Shown one piece after another: positions 32,901 to 45,800 of a stretch of DNA of 64,000 nt. The number at the start of each line of letters is the position of its first letter. Within the stretch, counting starts at the first letter, position 1. Location of the stretch: the NCBI GenBank assembly GCA_001599815.1, contig BCIA01000001.1, positions 810,934 through 874,933 on the forward strand, in the 5' to 3' direction. This DNA comes from Furcasterigmium furcatum. Its lineage: Eukaryota; Ascomycota; Sordariomycetes; Glomerellales; Plectosphaerellaceae. The translations under genes were made by a program, and so were the position numbers. The notes under the pieces were generated by a model, which was not told where the DNA came from, made no database searches, and saw only the letters and a list, made by a program, of their open reading frames with translations.

Positions 32901-35900
32901 CAATCCGGATCCGGCGCCGGCCTCCGCCAAACGGACACGGCCCCTCCCGGCGCCGGCGCTGATCAGCCACGGATCCGGGACCACCAGTCCGCTTTTCACG
33001 ACGACTGTCGGTTATCAAGCTGTCCACCTGTGCAGGAGTTTTTTTTTTCTTCTTCAACTGAATTTTCACAGCGGGCAACGCACCGACGGGTCCCCGTCGA
33101 GGGAGCACCGCGGCTGTACCAGACTCGGATGCAATGCCACTTATCACAAATACTCATCTCTTACAACCTCTAGCGATGTCATCGTTCTCAGGGGAACACA
33201 TCATGTCCATCGCGCTGGGATCTCATAATGACGAGAAACAACCTGCTATGATTGCCGGGAACTTCTCGTGTACTTGTACCTCTTCTCCCCAGGCCGGCGG
33301 GGGCGGCGGCCGTTTCTATAGTTCATTTTCATTCATCGACTGACAAAGTTGCGTCCCTTGTGCCCCAGCCCCGACGAGGTGTATGTAGTCCACGCAATGC
33401 ATAGTCGGTCAGCCGAGGTCTGCTGTTTATTTTGCACTGCAGCTACTTGCTCAGAATACGTGTGGCAATGTTGGCCCCAAATCACCGGTGCAACAACACC
33501 ACCTCGCAAGCCACAGTCAGGAGGGTCCAGCTTCCGAGACTCTACTCTATCCACCAAGAACCCCCCATCCCAGTTTAGCTTGGCCAGGGAATGTTCGGAA
33601 ATTCCTTCGCTGCGGTACCCGAATCGCCAATCACCCGGCTCGACAAACTGAGACCGTACACATCCCATGTCTCACCACATCAACGCCAACGTAGCACGCG
33701 GTCAACGGCGCCTGTCCTCGGTGAGCCACCACCGCGCCCCTTGATTGGACGCACCCTTGACCGGCCTGTCTCCCAGGGGAATGGGACTGGACACCGGCCC
33801 CATGTGCGCGCGCCTCCAGCAGGCGCCTCCCATCCATCCCATCAAAACGAATGTCGTGCATCTGCTATCTCCACGACCACGAGTGAATCCTTCCCATGCG
33901 CCCCGGAAGAAGCAACGCAGGGTCGCCTACCACCATTCCGCTCCTCCTGCGACATCTCGTGAGTCCCTCTCAGCCGCCCCAGTCCAATAAATCCCACCGC
34001 GGAGACGGTCCCGAGAGCCTGGAATGCAAGCCATCACGCCCCGGATATGTCCGCCCTCGCCCTCGGGCAATCAACGTGCAAAGTGCGGTGTTTTCAACCG
34101 TCCGCCCACCCTCCATCCTCCTGCAAGCCCACGATAGGAGGAACAAAACCCGCAAGACACCAGCTGAACGGGCCAGAGGCACGCGGCGGCGCTGAAGATG
34201 GATGGTGGATGGGGGGATGCCCCCGCCGCGGCCGGAACAGGAAGCACCCAGGCCCAATATCGACTGTTCTGGGCAGCGGCCACCCCCCGAAGCGAACGCC
34301 TCTCAGCTTGCGCGCGATAGGGCTGTTTCCCGTTTCGACCATCCGACCCCTAAAGGCTGTGGGAGGGAGTTCGGAGTACCGCCAACAAGAAACGGCGAGG
34401 GCGCTTCGCCGACCCCGAGGAGTCAAGTCCAGCCCGGCATCGTGGGCCAACGTGCCCCCAGAGACAGAGACAGAGAGACAGGGGGAGAGGAGGTGCCAGA
34501 GGCATGTTTCTCTCTACCCCCCAACCCGACCCTGACCAGCCTTGGCGGGATTCGCTCGTCTACGCTGCCCGAATATGGCACAGCACCATGCCCACGATCG
34601 AGACATTTGCGGCGCAGTCTCGCAGATGCTAATAAGTAGCATTAGACGAGACGCATCGAGGAGTCCCATGATCGCCATAACCCCTGGGAGGGAGAGAGAG
34701 CGTGTGTGTGAGCCAGGGGTTAGGGCCTCAAAGCGTGTGTTTCCTTGTCTCGATTGCATGCGCGGGTGCTCAGCTGGCGTCAGGAACCCTGCGGCGCATT
34801 ACTTGCGCCATACTCGCAAGGTCCTCGTCGCTGGCGACAGGCTGTTGCCGCCCATGGCCGTCCAGCTGCAGCCATGACCTCGGATTGATGAACTGCTCCT
34901 CCTCCTTCTCCCAGCCGTGCCGCTATTGTTGGCTGTCACCGAAATGAGTGGCGTCGCAGCGTCGCATCGATTCGCGGCCGACCGACAGATGCTTTCTTAC
35001 CTACTTACTCATCACATCACCGACCTAAGCCTCCTCCCCCTGCCCTGCTCTCATACCCGTCCTGGCTTGCCTGGCAATCGAGTCTCGAGCCAAGCCCCTC
35101 TCCCTGCGTCACTGCGTGCGACAAGACGCTACAGCCAGAACGTGGTCCGCGTGGCCACACCCCTGTCTGGCGCTGTGAATGCGGGGAAGAAAACTGATAG
35201 ATCAGATTACCTCGCTGTGCCAGGGCAGAGTCGTCGCGGTGGCACCGCCGCCCAGACAGACGAGGACAGGAGAGTGCCATCAAAGCCCACTTGCGTACCT
35301 GTCACGGACATTTTCGCAGCAGGCATGTCCGGACATGCTACTCCGTGTTATCACAAATACACGTGGAGAGACAAGACAGACAGCAGACGTCGCTGGGAGA
35401 CTTCTCCGGAAGGAACGGCGCTCGTGTTGATGTCCCGCGAACCGTGGTTCACTCCCCAGTCGTCCCAAGAGACCGTTTCAGGTCCCAAACCTGCGGAATG
35501 TGGTCACACACCTGGCAAAGGCACTTGATTCCTGCAGGGCGAATCACACACGCCGCCCCGGCGAGAGAATGTTTGCTCCGGGACACACACATGGGCGACG
35601 ACGCCCGTCACTCGCTCCCGTTCCCAGTCCGTTGGCTGGGGCGCGGGAACGGGAGGGAAAACAGTCCCTCGGGGCGGCCACGCAGTTGGTAATTATCGTC
35701 ATGGTGACTGCGTCTGGTGTTCTGCGCGAGAAACGCTCTCCCTTGAGGGCGCGGGTGCATATTTGAGGGCCAGGGCAACTGACGGTGTTTCCAAATGCAA
35801 TCAGTCCATACATACGTACATACATATGCCAGGGGACCAGAGACGGCGATGCCACTCTGGCGCAAGGTGTGCAATGTAAGGACAAACTACGCTGTAATAC

Positions 35901-36336
35901 GCACGTCGTAGCTGACCCCCGGTCGCCCAACATGTCGCTGGATTATCGGACCCCCAAATACACACGTCTTGAGTGTCCCTCCGTCCAATGGCGTGCTCCA
36001 AGCCGTACCATAGATATGCAAAGTGGCCGGGGCTTTGCAGCATCGTCGGATGATTTCGAGCAACAGCAAATCCGGTTTCCTGCCAGTCCTGCAGCGAGAC
36101 AGGCCAGGCACGAAAGCAAGGCCAGGAACCGTGGGGGGAACGGGTCGCTCGGGAACGCCCGGGGCGTACCGCTATCGTCCCCGGCTATTGCGGGCACAAC
36201 CGTCTTTGTGTGGAGAGTCGGAGGCCACCTCAGGGAAAACCCTCAAGGTCCAATCTCACGATACCTGCCTGGCCCGTTCCTGCAAGAAGAAATGTGATAT
36301 CGTTGATGCTTTGTGGAGAATCCCCGACATTGTGCG

Positions 36337-36357
36337 TCGAGACTCGAGACTCGAGAC
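36337..36357. repeat. Three tandem copies of heptamer TCGAGAC
   Basis: Perfect 3 x 7 bp direct repeat read directly in the sequence. No function is known to me. Confidence 0.8.
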
Positions 36358-39300
36358 GACGTCAGGCTGCTTTCGACACTTGCAGACAGGATTTGCCGAG
36401 CCGTCTTGGGGCTCGGACGAGAATTCGCCCGCGCCTCGGTCACCTGTGGTCGATAGCCTCCAGACCAAGTGACGCTTCAGATGAACATGAGACCTCGGCG
36501 CATTGGTAGGTAGGTTACAGGTACGAGTACCAGACGCAGATCGATTCTACCACCTACCTGCAAGGTACAAGCGAGGCGCCGTCGTCGTTCGCTTCGTCAC
36601 ACAGAGGAAAATTCAACTCATCGCCAACGTGGTGCCTCTGGCTGTTTCTTCTCAAGCAATCCAGGTAGCGTGGCCCCGGTGGCCGCTTCCAAGATGCATG
36701 TGAAGACGGCCACCCCTGACTTCAAGCTTGATCGTGGCTCTTGAGCTGCCAGCATGCCGTGCCGTGATATCCTGCGGGGCAGCCCTAATAAGCTAAAGGG
36801 GGTTCTTCGTTCGCTGCCCAGTAACATGCCGACCTCCGTCCGACCTTCTGTCAAAGCAAGGACCTTCAGCCGAACCTGGTTAGATCTCTCCGTTGGAGAG
36901 AGCCAACCAGAATGATCGAATGCTCCCCAGTCTGCGCCAGCGGGCTCCGAGGAACCCTTGTCCCTGTTCTGTAATACTTAAGCGAGCTGATTTCGTGCTT
37001 TGAATCCCGCTTGGCCCCTGCGAGGAACTGTCTGTACGCTGGCTTGGTGAGAAATACCACAAGTTTGGGATAGATCTGCAGGAGGTTATCATGTCAGGGG
37101 CAGATATTGTATTTACATACCTCAGTGATAATTCCATCGCGCTGCCGGCTTCCTCGAAGCGGGCGTCAAGAAGCATCCGGACGGCAAGCCATGCGAACCT
37201 GAGCTTGAAGGTTGTGGGGGACAGCGTGCCCGTCGGCAGGGGTTTCGGCGACCGAGATGCCCTGGTTCCGTAGTAGGTAAGTACAAGTATAGTGATATCT
37301 TTGCTGAGGCGTATCCTCAAGAGCGAGATACTCACTCGTAAGTATGATATCAGCCAAATTATGCGGGACCCAGATCAACGTTTGGTACCGAGGTTCATGG
37401 CAGAGGCGACGACAGTTCCTTATCTTGCGTGCTTTGCGGGCGTTTGACGGCGGAGGACCCCCGCTCTCGAAATAAAAAATGTCCGATGGATTTGGGGGTC
37501 AAATGCCACCTGGGCGGTTGGTGAGACGTTGGATGAATGCTGATCGTCTCACTAGATGATGCGAGTGTCCGCCTGGGCAGCTGGGGAGCCAAGGAGTCGT
37601 CCTCGTCAGCCCGACTCCGACTACTACTCAGTCCAAGGGACGGACAATCGTGAACTTCGGCAGTTTGAGATGCGATCCTCTGATAGGCTGCCTCGGTCGT
37701 AGCGGCATCTTGGGGGCACTGCTTCGGGGCGCATCTGACTCGTCAGATCAGATGATACGATGCTGGCGGCACTCATCAGAATGGCCTCGTCAGAAGATTG
37801 TCTCATTCAGCGCGGCCTCTCTGCTTAGTCCTACAGGAGTAGGTATCGGCATGCCTGTCGTCGTCTAGTTCGTCAGGAGCCACGGTCCCATTACGTGTCC
37901 CAGACCGGCAGTCGTGGAGGAGAAGGGAGATCATCATGATTGCCGCCGATAGTCTGCTATGATCGGTGGTGGCGATGAGAGATTATTGGCCGGGTCACGG
38001 TGATGGAAATTTCAGAATTCGGTCCAGTGAAGATAGTCAGTCGACCATAAGCTGATAAGGGGGCGCATGTGAGGTGCAGAGGGTTGGGTAGCAACCTGGA
38101 GGTCGTCGAAGACTGTGCCGTGTCTCTCATCAGTCCTCGAGACCATACGATGACCATGCCGAGGGGCTGCTACTGCAGGACTGGGAAACCAGCGCTGGCA
38201 CCATCTTCGGTGGCTGCATCGTACCAGCCCAGGACCGTCCGGCGTTCTGCGCTACTACCTCCCACGACTAGTGGAATGGTCAGGTGGTGATGGGAAGGGA
38301 GCCACCTGTGTCGCTGGGCGTGCTGGGGAAGGACCTTGGGGGTCCATGGTGCTGGCCCGGGGAGCGAGAGAGACAGCAGGAGGTGGGAAAGGTGGTGATT
38401 CGTTGCGGCGAGGGCTTCTGGCCCCCCAGACGCAGAGCAACTCGAAAGAGGCATGGAGCACCTTGGCCTGCAGCAGACTCGCAGTGGTAGCGCTAGTGAA
38501 TGCAGTCGAGGGCTTGCGTGGTGGAGGGAACCCTTGATTGCGAAGGAGACGAAGTGCGGATATGCGAGGAACAGACACACACGCCAGTGCACGTCGTGGG
38601 GAAGTGCGTCGACGAGGGTGTCGACTGACGAGGAGGCGTCCAGCAGTGAGAGCGTTTTTGCTCAGGCAACTGTGTCTGAGCCCATGAGGGTTGCGATGAT
38701 GGACGAGTCAAACGAGGCATGATCAGGAAGCCAAGTGCCTTCCCCCGCATGCCGTCGCCGTCGCCGCCGCCGTTGACAGATGATTTAGTCATGCAATGTA
38801 CCAAGGAAGCATTGGCAGGCGCTGCGGCCTGCCGAAATCTGTCGGGGCTTCTAACGAGCAAGCACTTGATATGCAATCGGCGTTTTGGAGGAAGACGACA
38901 GCTTGGCGAGCCTGGGGGAAAAGACCAGGATGATCTTCAAGCAGCGACGGTGCAGGGAGCACAGGCACTCGCAATCTCTCGTGTCGTCGTGCCAAGGAGC
39001 TTCTCAGACGGCGGATGTGGGGTGGTGGTCAGTTTGGCACGGGTGGAAGTGCACCATCTCCACGATCTGTGCCGCTTCCCTGCTCGCGCCGTGCTACTAG
39101 TGTGCGGTGGTGCAAGTTGATTGTGGGCAAAAGATCTCTCATGCTTGCCTAGGCCAGGGACGGGTGCTTGTTGGTTCTCGAGGGGTGGACGATTTAATCT
39201 GGATGAAGACGTGCATGGCGACGGCAATATCAAGCCATGCCGTGGAAGGACTGCCAAGAGATACGGCGGCTGGCCAGAGGGACGGGCCAGCGGCGACAGG

Positions 39301-40379
39301 CCGAGGCGGCTACGGCAGCTACCTTATTAGGTATCAAGGAGGTTCTGGGGACTTGGGAGAAGTGCTTCTGCGACAGTTGGCCGATGACGAGAGATCTTTG
39401 GTGATAGGCAATGTTCCGCCAGCAGCCAATAGGACCCTGGATTTCGGAGGTTCGGAAGATTAATGGGGGGAGAAGTGTAACGCAATGATGGCAAATGCAT
39501 TACCAACGGAGAATAGAGGTGGGATGGTCGAGCGACAGCTTGTGTGCCCTTGGAGTTGATGCTGTCGCCCACGCGCGGCACTTGTTTGCTGCGACGCTGG
39601 TGGAGCATGGAAGAAGACAGGGAGGAGGAGGAAAGGTGAGAGGGCGGCGATGCCTGTGCCTGCCCTCACGGATTGATTGAACGATTTAGGTGGACGATGG
39701 CAAGAGCAGACGATGGCAGGCACACCCCCCCAAGCACTCTTCCTGCCGATTCTGGTGCGGTGCAGCGAAATGCATCTGAGGTGCTTCGAGGCGCCCCGTG
39801 ATTGGACAGAGCCGCTGCAGATGGACAGAAAGAGCCAGTCAGAGGCCTCAGCTTGCCACAACCCAGGTTGTCAAGAGAAGATGCCCTGGTCGCTTCTTCA
39901 GAGCGCTTCCACCACCTCACCCATGGAAGACAGGCAGCCAGCCAGCCTGGAGGCAAATGGACTGACGGTTACACGGCAGAAACAGCCATGTCTGCACTTG
40001 CCCTTCCCCCACATTATGACTTCGAACACCTTTGTTGATTTGCCAGGAAGGCTGCAGGTCCCTGAACATGGAAAGTGCAGGACCCATCCACGTCCATACA
40101 ACGTACACACGTCTGACGAGGGACTGCACTCGAACAAGACAGACAGCACTGAACTGAACAAGAGCGGCGGCGGTTCATTAATTGTGTCCCGCAAGGCACC
40201 CGACATTCTCCATTCCTCCTCGAGGGTGAAAAAATTGTCCTCGTGCATGTGTAGCCTCGCCTGGCCCCTTCTGAGAGCAAGCCTCTCCGGACATGCCGTG
40301 GAAGGGAATTTTCTGCTGACATGCCCTTTCGACACTGCCTGGGGAAGCGAGGACTCAGGGAGGGAAAACTTAAAAAAGT

Positions 40380-41381
40380 AACACCTGACTACTCCCCCTG
40401 TCCACGTTCAATGGTGAAGCCCAGGACGCCGGGGGCCCCAGGACATCAGACACGGCTAGCACAACTCGGGAAGCCTTGGTCGCAGATCACGAGAGATGGC
40501 TGTCCAGGGCAAGGGGGGCGGATGACCCCACCTCCAGCGCCTCCTAGCCTGATTCGTCATGGCGCATGGGTGAGATGAGCTAATCCCCTTGGGCTTTAGC
40601 GCGCAGTCTGCTCATTGGACTCCTAGACTTGTGTCTGAGGTACCGTCTGCCGTGAGGACAGCGTGCGTCAGCATTCCAATCGCATCATGGGGGTCAGGCC
40701 GCGACTTGTGCAGGTGGTACTCCCTACCCTCTAGGTCTCCACTGAAAACCAGGCCGCAGTCGCAGAGGCAAGTACCACTCCCCCAGTTTTTGTGCCAGAG
40801 TGTACATCCGGCCTGCGCGTCGACGACAGCATGCTTGCTCAGCACGACACGCCCCCAAACAAGCACACCATTCCATTTCTCGCTGTCGCGAAGGGCAGGG
40901 GCGTGTGCCCACCCCTCACCACAGTCCACACCCTGGCCAGCGTCACACCACCAGACAAGACGACACCACCCCCCTCCCATCCGACGAGCCAAAAAATTCT
41001 GCGAACCGCCTGCCAGCCCAGCCCAGGCCTCCTCTCACGATCCCTCCAGCAGCTGGACACGCCCCTCCCCCTGCCTCGCGCTATTGGCTGGTCCTTGTCG
41101 CTGCTGCAGGCCATATCGAGAGGGGGTGTCGGCAGCGAAGATGCTCACGGTTCCCACTCTCACGCCATTCTGCGCCCTCTTGTCGCACGCATGCTCTCAC
41201 TCACGCTGCTCTCTCGCTCGCCCTCTCACCCCTCCCCCCCCCCCTTGGAGGGCATCGCCGGCTAGCGGCCTGGCACAAAGTTTGTATCTTTGCACGCAAT
41301 CCGTGGTGGTGGGCTACTTTCATGGCGTCAGCGCCTGTCCTGCCCGCGCACCACCGCAGGCTGTGCTGAGGATAGATACAT
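40380..41381 (+). promoter_or_regulatory. Likely proximal promoter of the Ecl1-like gene
   Basis: The kilobase before the leader is C-rich. It contains CCCCT stress-response-type cores at 40585-40589, 40912-40916, 41062-41066, 41229-41233 and 41241-41245, and two inverted CCAAT boxes (ATTGG) at 40614-40618 and 41083-41087. Because the region is so C-rich, several CCCCT matches are expected by chance, so the regulatory reading is tentative. Confidence 0.3.
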
Positions 41382-41507
41382 ATGAGTCGACCTCTTCCCA
41401 CTTCTCGATCCACCTACAACTCTCCATCATTCGACTTTCGCAGCACTTCCTCCATCGTCAGACTTTCTTTCTTGCTCTGCTTCTTCCGGGCACTGAAGCT
41501 GTTCTGA
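41382..41507 (+). CDS. Putative upstream ORF 1 (41 codons) in the Ecl1-like leader
   Basis: ATG at 41382 opens a frame that starts MSRPLPTSRSTYNS and ends at TGA 41505-41507, 155 bp before the main ATG. It lies in a pyrimidine-rich segment typical of a fungal 5' leader. Whether the transcript starts upstream of it is not visible from sequence. Confidence 0.3.
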   Translation: MSRPLPTSRSTYNSPSFDFRSTSSIVRLSFLLCFFRALKLF

Positions 41508-41508
41508 T

Positions 41509-41538
41509 ATGACTCAAGCCTTCTCTGTGTCTTTATAA
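41509..41538 (+). CDS. Putative upstream ORF 2 (9 codons) in the Ecl1-like leader
   Basis: Its ATG at 41509 begins only one base after the stop of upstream ORF 1; it encodes MTQAFSVSL and stops at 41536-41538. The main start codon follows 124 bp later. The arrangement would permit reinitiation control if both are transcribed. Confidence 0.3.
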   Translation: MTQAFSVSL

Positions 41539-41662
41539 TTCCATTGCCGCCCACCAGCCACTTGCCGTCACCTCGCTGCCTCGACCCAACTCTATCACCA
41601 CCACTCTGACTTGACTCGACCCGAACCACCCAAAACACTTCCACCACACTCTATCAGTAGCA

Positions 41663-42112
41663 ATGGCCGATCTCTGGACCCACGAGTTCTGCCTCGGCTG
41701 CGACAAGCAGACTGACGGCACCGCCTACTGCTCCGAGTCCTGCCGCCTGGCGGACTTCGAGAAGACCTCCATGCCTGGCTCTGTGGCCAGCTCTCCTGGC
41801 CTCAACACCCCGAGCTATCCCTGGACAACAACCCAGAGGCAGCAGCAGTCCGGCCTCTACCTAGCCCCTGCCATCGACTTCTCCAACCCTCAGCCCTTCG
41901 GCTCTGCTCCGCCGCAGCAGTCCTTCCTCTCCCCGCAGAAGACAACAGCCACTCGCACTCTCCAGACCTCGAGCTCCAACAGCAGTCTCTGCTCCATGAG
42001 CACCGTCTCCTTCACGGAAGCCGGACAGCTCTGCGAGAAGACCAGGATGGAGCTGCAGAACTACGCTGCATCCTTCGACAACGCAAGGCTATCCCGCCGC
42101 CGCTCGTACTGA
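41663..42112 (+). CDS. Ecl1/2/3-family zinc-binding life-span regulatory protein
   Basis: A single-exon gene of 149 residues. The N terminus (MADLWTHEFCLGCDKQT, then AYCSESCRLADFEK) has a CX2C-X9-CX3C zinc-binding set at Cys10, Cys13, Cys23 and Cys27, the signature of the Ecl1-type life-span regulatory factors known from fission yeast, where they extend chronological life span and respond to nutrient limitation. The rest is Ser/Thr/Gln/Pro-rich and probably disordered, ending RLSRRRSY. Codon use is strongly biased to C-ending codons, suggesting high expression. The start has CAATGG context after a long pyrimidine-rich leader. It stands alone inside a ~22-kb gene desert. The family call is fairly secure; the physiological role in this fungus is inferred. 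Confidence 0.82.
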   Translation: MADLWTHEFCLGCDKQTDGTAYCSESCRLADFEKTSMPGSVASSPGLNTPSYPWTTTQRQQQSGLYLAPAIDFSNPQPFGSAPPQQSFLSPQKTTATRTLQTSSSNSSLCSMSTVSFTEAGQLCEKTRMELQNYAASFDNARLSRRRSY

Positions 42113-42271
42113 GCAAACCACCACCAGCTACCACCTCACGACTTTACGACACACTCCTCTCACCACAACTCACTCCAACCAACCACACTCCCACCATAAC
42201 GATACGAACGCAACTCTACCATTAACAAATCATCTCCTTGAGTCACCAAACAACCACAAACAACCAACCAA
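42113..42271 (+). promoter_or_regulatory. G-depleted, CA-rich 3' UTR segment of the Ecl1-like gene
   Basis: Immediately after the stop codon about 159 nt contain only about nine G residues and are dominated by ACC/AAC/CAAC units, including ACAACCACAAACAACCAACC. Such sequence is expected to be unstructured in RNA. A regulatory or protein-binding role is inferred only. Confidence 0.35.
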
Positions 42272-42877
42272 CGTCTCCTTGGTCCGACTTTTTTCCATTG
42301 TATCAGGCCACGGCATCACAGAGGAGTACTGCATCATAAAAAGTTTTATTACCTGGGCGGATATCAGATCGACTTTCTCGGACTCCATCCGGCCTCAACA
42401 TTTACTCGAAGGCCAATTTTTTTTTTACCATCAAGGCGCAACAGGGCACAGGGGGAACACAGGCTTGTACCAATGATACACCGGGGGAACCAGCATCGGC
42501 ATATCCTGTTCACAAGCATGGCATCACAATTTTTTTGGGACGACGGATTCGGGGCTCCTCAGGGGAGGAGCCTGGTCGACCTGCGGGAGCGCACTCAGGA
42601 AGGCAGGATACCCAGGAGAAACTCGCTGAAGGCGAAGGCGTTTGGACCAGACACTCGGCACATTGACGGCCGGGGTCATGTTGGAATATGATCACTTGGA
42701 CTTGGGTACCAGATGGGCTTCGACCCTCTGGATGATGGATTTGTCAAATCGGCCTGGCGAACAGCCTTGTCTGATAGTAGGTAGATCTTCAGAAGCGTCA
42801 AAGATTGACCAGCTTCAATACACTAAGTCCAAGACTCACAGCACTTTTACTATCCTTGTGATGTTTGCCCCTAGAGA

Positions 42878-42898
42878 TTTTTTTTTTTTTTTTTTTTT
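42878..42898 (+). repeat. Run of 21 T
   Basis: The longest homopolymer in the window, 766 bp past the Ecl1-like stop codon. It could be a nucleosome-excluding poly(dA:dT) tract or simply a slippage-prone microsatellite. Confidence 0.85.
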
Positions 42899-45800
42899 AC
42901 CTTTGTGTCTCAGCAGACTTCTGGTGCTAATCTTGCCTCATCCGCATTCCTCCCTCTCCGTCAGCCTGTCATCTCCCACGCCGTGTCTTTCCCTTGGGAC
43001 AGGTCAAGCTGTTTCTCCCTGTGACTCTTTCATTCCACACGGGCCAGGCCATCTCCAAGGCCGGCCGCGACCCCACAAATCCGAAATGCCTTGTGGGCCG
43101 TCCACTGTCGCATGAAGGAGAGCTGTCCATGTCGCAACATAGCATAGTAGCGGGACGAAGCTATGACTCCATCTCCTCCTTGCTGGTACGGTGGGCCAGC
43201 GAGAGAAACAGCGGCGCGCTCAAGCCCGAAACCAAGCGCTCCCCGCCATAAAAACTTCCTCGCCAACGGGGCCTGGAACAGTCACCACATCAGTCACAGC
43301 ATGAAGTATCCGGTGCCGGCGTGGACCCTGCCTTGCCTGGGACGGGACTCATCTCGGGCATCAGGATGGAAATACCAAGTCCCCAACAGAAGCGAGCGTG
43401 CAAGGAAAAAATCCACAGAAAAGTTCGCCCCTGCCCAGAGAACAACGCATCTACGGAGAACCGACATGGTATTGGTAGACCAGAGGCACAGCATCCTGAC
43501 CGTTCCCCAGCGGCCGCCCCCGCCGGATCCCGCTCCGGCTCACCACTAAGGCCTGTGGCCCTGCCCGAAGGCCGTCAGTGATCGGGCGTCCTGCAGCGCC
43601 CATCGGTGCCTTTGGGGGCGAAGATCTCATTCACACGTCTTCCATCGGGTTTCTCGCAGCGTGTGTTGAGGCTCTGGTATCGCCTACTGCGGCACGACGG
43701 CCCCTTTGGGAGAAATCTCTGTCCCCGTCAGGCACGCCGGCAGGAAAACGCATGAACAGCCCGGGCATTGGAGAAAAAAAAAAATACTCCTCACACGCCG
43801 TCTACACGTGTTCCGGTCTGAGGCGGCTGAATGGTATTGTCCGTTTCACAAGTCTCCCAAGGGCCGCCCAGTCAAGGGTCGGCAACAGGGATTTTCTCAC
43901 GAGTGTCCCCATTCCCGAATGGGCGATGTCTGCATTGGCGCCGGTGGTGATGCCTCGTCTGGAGAGCACACATTTCTTTCTTTTTCCTTCCCCAGGGAAG
44001 AGGAATTGCGCCCGTACCTGGCACCTGGCACAGCGCCCCCGACGACCGGTGAGCAGGGTGTGGAAGGCGACCACGTTGACAACGTGGTCTGGAATTTGAG
44101 ATACGATGAAATCGTCGGGGACTCCCCAGACGGACGCGGCCGGGCGACGAAACCATTTGCCCTTGGGGTTCGGAAGAAGCAACGACTGCCACCTCTGGCG
44201 TTGTGAGATGTGATGACCCCCGGAGAGTCCCGGTCAAAGGCCACGCGACCTGAGGAGGTTGCTGCAGCGTCTTCTCAGCTGGGGGTCAGTCAGACATGCG
44301 TCGTGCCACATCGCGGCATTGTTCCATCGTCATATCTGCTTTCTTTTGCGACTTCTCCGGGCCCCAGAAAACTCCCGGGCCCGCTCGATTTTACGCGCAT
44401 GATCCGAATGTCGACGAATTGGTTAGTCATGGCGCGATAGTGGGTGATGCGGAGTGAAGACGGAGGAGGAGGAGGCAAGAACGACGGCGTGATGTGACCA
44501 CTGACTGCCACAAGCCACCGTCGAACCTGGCTCCTGAATAACTAACAGGTTTCTCGTCCCCTCCCTCACCACGGTTCTCGTATGTGACTATTCTGCCCGT
44601 CACGAGAACGATGCGAGTGGTGGGTAGTGGGAGAGACGGCGACCTTGGGCGACTCTTCCCCATACGCTACAGAAGCTAGGGTGAGTCTAAGGGCAACGTG
44701 ATGCTGCCATTTCGGGCCCTGATCGCCTCATCGACCGTTCGGTTCCGGACTCCGAAGCTCATGGAGCGACGAGGCCGTTTCACGACGCCAAGTGGAGAGC
44801 AACAGCGCCTCTGTTCGTGGGAAACACGCAACTGAGGCATATGACGTGACTGCCGAACCATCGAATGCCCTTTTCGTGCGCGCCCCCCTTCGGAAGATTA
44901 AATCCTCCTTGCAAGTGTTCTGCATATTTCGGCGGCCGCCCTTGTTGGTTTTCCCGCACACCACCCACCCCCTGGCGAATTGTGCGCGGAACGGCAACAG
45001 GCCAGGCAGGCGCACCCACGGCGGGAGACTGGGGTGTGGGATGTCGGCGGCCGATGACGACGATGGATGACAGGATGCAGGTGATGGACGCTGTCCTGTG
45101 TTTCGCGGCCAGCCCACTCTGTTTCATCGCCGTGGTTTCCTGGCCTTTGTGCACTGGGATCTGCTGTTGTGCGTAGATCACAGGCATCGTAAACAGGGCA
45201 GAGAGAGACCGCGGGTGACAGAGTTTTCGGATCCCGTGTGAGGAGGGAGAGCGGCCCCCAGTAACATGCGACACGGCAGGGCACAGGAACCGCTCGAAGC
45301 CGTGCCTGGCATGAGCTTGGGCGGTTGCAAGATTTTCAAGATCGGATCGCGACCGAGGAGGGAGGGACAGCGGATGGGATGAGTGGTTAATTTTGGAGCG
45401 GCAGCACTGGAGACGAGAGACGGGCGCCCATCGGCAGTCAGGGACTGGACTCGATCGTCCATTGCCTTTTTCGGTTGGTGAGAAAAGAAAGGCCCAAGAA
45501 TCTGACCGGTGAGGGACTGCGTCCACACCGGCCTGGGGCTGGTGCATCATGGATCTGAGATCTCTGCAATCTCTTCTCCCGGCTGAGACGTCGAGCGCCC
45601 GTCCATATGTCCAGCTTGGGAAGAGAGTTCAAACCAAGGAATGTTCGGGGCCCAGGCCTCCTTTCGCAGCGCTGCCTCAAGCGAATTGCCACTGTACGGG
45701 CAGCTGGCAGCGGGTCCACAGACGGGTTTGCGCGACAAGCCGAGCACTAACGGGCGATCGATGATGCTCGTTTTAGTGTTTCTGGGGGAGGAGCCTCCAG

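Larger units (their letters stand above)
29927..41381. other. 11.5-kb gene-poor region upstream of the Ecl1-like gene
   Basis: I found no convincing gene in this stretch. The open frames are many, short, overlapping on both strands, and rich in Arg, Pro and Ser as expected of chance ORFs in GC-rich DNA. Base composition is not AT-rich and no transposon ends or protein fragments were recognised, so it does not look like RIP-degraded repeats. Small repeats include a triple heptamer TCGAGAC at 36337-36357 and a CATA/CGTA tract near 35809-35826. It could hold orphan small genes, non-coding RNAs or long-range regulatory DNA for the gene at 41663. Confidence 0.55.

Noticed and set aside
40589..41512. 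307-codon plus-strand ORF ahead of the Ecl1-like gene
   Set aside because: It overlaps the pyrimidine-rich promoter and leader of the Ecl1-like gene and reads as Ser/Pro/His-rich low-complexity text.
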